A DNA stretch of 6,161 nucleotides from Candidatus Methanoperedens sp. GTDB lineage: Archaea > Halobacteriota > Methanosarcinia > Methanosarcinales > Methanoperedenaceae. This document shows positions 4,792-6,161 of the stretch, piece by piece. Under the pieces are notes generated by a model. The model worked only from the letters and a program-made list of their open reading frames with translations, searched no databases and was not told the origin of the DNA. Location: positions 1-6,161 of the forward strand of contig JAPMTY010000074.1 of assembly GCA_026552835.1 (NCBI GenBank). The letters are read 5' to 3'. Every line of letters begins with the position of its first letter. Positions within the stretch are counted from its first letter, which is position 1. The translations under genes and the position numbers were made by a program.

Positions 4792-5650
4792 GAAAGACCA
4801 GGGCGACGAAAAACTCCTCATACTTCCTTTAGGAGAAGAATCCAAGAAAATAACGCAGGTTATCTCAAATGATACCGCAAGGCAGATAATCGAGCTCCTG
4901 GCAGATGCGCCTCTTTCAGCAAACGATATTGCGCAGCGTTTACAGGCACCTCTCACTACGATTACTTACAACCTTGAAAATCTGGAAAGTGTTGGGCTTA
5001 TCAAGGTCGAGAAAATCAAATACAGCGAGAAGGGGCGGGAGGTCAAAATTTTCGCGCCAGTGAGAAAGCTCATCATCTTAGTGCCGGAAAAAACAGACAG
5101 GAATTCAGTTGCTGATATACTCAGGAAGTACCTAGGGATAATATTAACAGCGCTGTTTGCTTCAAGCTTGATTGAGTTATTCATGAGAAACGGTGGCATG
5201 AAGGAGAACGTGATTCAAACAACCAGCAATTTATATTCTCTGCCCCCTCCAACTACTTCAGAGCTACCTGCTATTACAACCATTCCAGTCAGCATTGTCA
5301 ATGAAACCATAAAAAGCAAAGAGATTGCAAGCGCTGTTTCCTCTATAAATGCAACAGTAATTCCCCCGATGGCTACTGGTGAAGTTCAGACCATACCAGC
5401 GGTGACTTCCACACCAATCGCTCCTGCGCCAACATCAGCAGGGGCATGGGCTAATGCTACTGCAACGCCTGTCCCTGTTTCGCCTTCGGCCCTGAATAGC
5501 GGTGCGGCAAACCAGCCGGCGCCGGATATCTTCACTAACTTAGCGAATACTATTACTGCGCATCCCGGATTGGTTTTCTTCCTGGGATGCCTGTTTGTGA
5601 TTGCCATGCTAATAATTATGGATTCCTTCAGAAAGAAGAAAAATGGATAA
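4778..5650 (+). CDS. Membrane-tethered winged-helix (ArsR-like) regulator
   Basis: A 290-residue one-component regulator. Residues 31-103 form an ArsR-like winged helix: NDTARQIIELLADAPLSAND, then IAQRLQAPLTTITYNLENLE as the DNA-reading helices, then VEKIKYSEKGREVKIFAP as the wing. A membrane helix at about 117-136 follows, then an outside segment (137-261) rich in Pro, Thr, Ala and Ser with several N-x-T/S sites. A second helix lies at about 264-281, and the tail RKKKNG is basic, hence cytoplasmic. The protein is thus anchored twice with its DNA-binding domain inside. There is no cysteine or histidine cluster in the winged helix, so a metal-sensing ArsR role is unlikely. No in-frame start exists upstream before a stop at 4751-4753, so the ATG at 4778 is chosen although it lacks a clear ribosome site. 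It is divergent from the surface operon and probably controls it. Confidence 0.88.
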   Translation: MPENEKDQGDEKLLILPLGEESKKITQVISNDTARQIIELLADAPLSANDIAQRLQAPLTTITYNLENLESVGLIKVEKIKYSEKGREVKIFAPVRKLIILVPEKTDRNSVADILRKYLGIILTALFASSLIELFMRNGGMKENVIQTTSNLYSLPPPTTSELPAITTIPVSIVNETIKSKEIASAVSSINATVIPPMATGEVQTIPAVTSTPIAPAPTSAGAWANATATPVPVSPSALNSGAANQPAPDIFTNLANTITAHPGLVFFLGCLFVIAMLIIMDSFRKKKNG

Positions 5651-5655
5651 AAGAT
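5631..5655 (-). terminator. U-rich termination region for the right-hand leftward gene
   Basis: Read leftward, just past the stop at 5660, the transcript contains CTTTT, then TTTTTCTTCTTTC, within the last codons of the convergent regulator. Archaeal RNA polymerase ends at such U-rich tracts without a hairpin. The lysine codons of the regulator tail produce the same bases, so this may be coincidental. Confidence 0.3.
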
Positions 5656-5659
5656 TTAT

Positions 5660-6161
5660 TTATGGAATCTGTTTGGTAGGTGCTTGGTAATATCCATATC
5701 CACCTTGGCCCTCAACGCTGTTTGGATGGACGAACATATAAACTGCGATTATCCAGAAAACGACAAGAGCTGATAAGAGCAATAGAATGTAATACTCCTT
5801 TGTATTTTCCCGAACCTCCTGAGGTTCCACTTTCCTTATCCCCATTTTATAGATGAGAGCTGAGAGTATCAGCGCTATAAATGAGGGAAGGAACAGGCTT
5901 GCTATCGGTTGAAGATATCCCACGATACGTACAAAAGATACAGTCGCAGCAGCATACAGCAGTAATTTACTTTCCCTGAGTATCCCTGCCATTCCAACCG
6001 CCAGGATTATTACAGGGATCACATAATCGGGGCGAAAATCGCCGCATGTATATCCACCGCTTGTAGGTGAAGTCTGGTAATTATAACATCCGTCGGTTAT
6101 TAGTACACTCTCGGAATATAATGTTGTAGCCATCGTGACGAACAATGCAACGCCTGCTAAA
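5660..6161 (-). CDS. Multi-helix membrane protein, 5' end beyond the window
   Basis: The leftward frame is open to the right edge; the visible part begins ...LAGVALFVTMATTLYSES. ATG (6133) and TTG (6145) codons exist but lack ribosome sites, and the residues before them are hydrophobic like a helix or signal peptide, so the true start is outside. An outside loop carries two cysteines (DGCYNYQTSPTSGGYTCGDF), possibly a disulfide. Four helices follow: PVIILAVGMAGIL; LLLYAAATVSFVRIVGYLQP; IASLFLPSFIALILSALIY; and YYILLLLSALVVFWIIAVYM. A charged cytoplasmic loop (KVEPQEVRENTKEY) separates the last two. The tail is Gly/Tyr-rich (GGYGYYQAPTKQIP). I do not recognise the family. It ends 9 bases from the convergent regulator stop, so it belongs to a different transcript. 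Confidence 0.75.
   Translation of the reverse strand, partial: LAGVALFVTMATTLYSESVLITDGCYNYQTSPTSGGYTCGDFRPDYVIPVIILAVGMAGILRESKLLLYAAATVSFVRIVGYLQPIASLFLPSFIALILSALIYKMGIRKVEPQEVRENTKEYYILLLLSALVVFWIIAVYMFVHPNSVEGQGGYGYYQAPTKQIP

Noticed and set aside
4778..5080. Metal-sensing ArsR/SmtB repressor
   Set aside because: The winged helix lacks the Cys or His metal ligands of that group; only the general fold is shared.
5386..5607. Leftward open frame within the regulator's linker region
   Set aside because: It is produced by the Ala/Pro/Thr-rich codons of the regulator linker; its translation is low-complexity and has no start signal.
1..6161. Borg-type or other mobile-element signatures, CRISPR array, tRNA or rRNA
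   Set aside because: I saw no tandem repeat arrays, regularly spaced repeats, transposase or integrase genes, or RNA-gene motifs in the window.

Overview
The window looks like a piece of an archaeal chromosome (or a large archaeal element) from the methanogen/ANME side of the Euryarchaeota, most plausibly a Methanosarcinales relative such as a Methanoperedens-type methane oxidiser. The reasons are three proteins ending in a PGF-CTERM-like archaeosortase tail, a secreted c-type cytochrome, A/T-rich TATA boxes rather than bacterial -35/-10 signals, strong GGAGG ribosome sites and a membrane-tethered ArsR-like winged-helix regulator. The assignment to a genus is inference; no rRNA or other marker gene is present.

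Layout. From a divergent intergenic region at about 4592-4777, one long leftward gene train runs to the left edge. In order of transcription it holds: a secreted PGF-CTERM protein (4591-3971); a secreted diheme c-type cytochrome with a CTERM tail (3955-2900); an IPT/TIG-domain lipoprotein (2903-1956); a 33-residue secreted peptide or gene remnant (1902-1801); a very A/T-rich gene for a membrane-anchored protein that resembles the extracytoplasmic part of SecD (1772-1146); a secreted orphan protein like the propeptide of alpha-lytic/S1 proteases, again with a CTERM tail (1144-395); an 80-residue two-helix membrane protein (398-156); a 22-residue coiled-coil ORF (159-91); and the start of another membrane protein that leaves the window at base 1. 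Junctions are mostly ATGA overlaps or gaps of 1-28 bases, so most of this is probably one operon.

Rightward from the same intergenic region runs a 290-residue regulator: an N-terminal winged helix, one membrane helix, a Pro/Thr/Ala-rich outside linker of about 125 residues, a second membrane helix and a short basic tail. It is followed, convergently and 9 bases away, by the 3' part of a multi-helix membrane protein whose start lies beyond the right edge.

Working model (inference): the divergent regulator senses something at the cell surface and controls an operon of surface proteins. The operon contains a heme protein, a lipoprotein with a binding-type beta domain, a protease-propeptide-like protein and a SecD-like protein. 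The intergenic region carries TATA boxes for both directions and short direct and inverted repeats that could be the operator. None of the surface genes has a named function I can assert, so the cluster as a whole is a candidate for an undescribed cell-envelope system.
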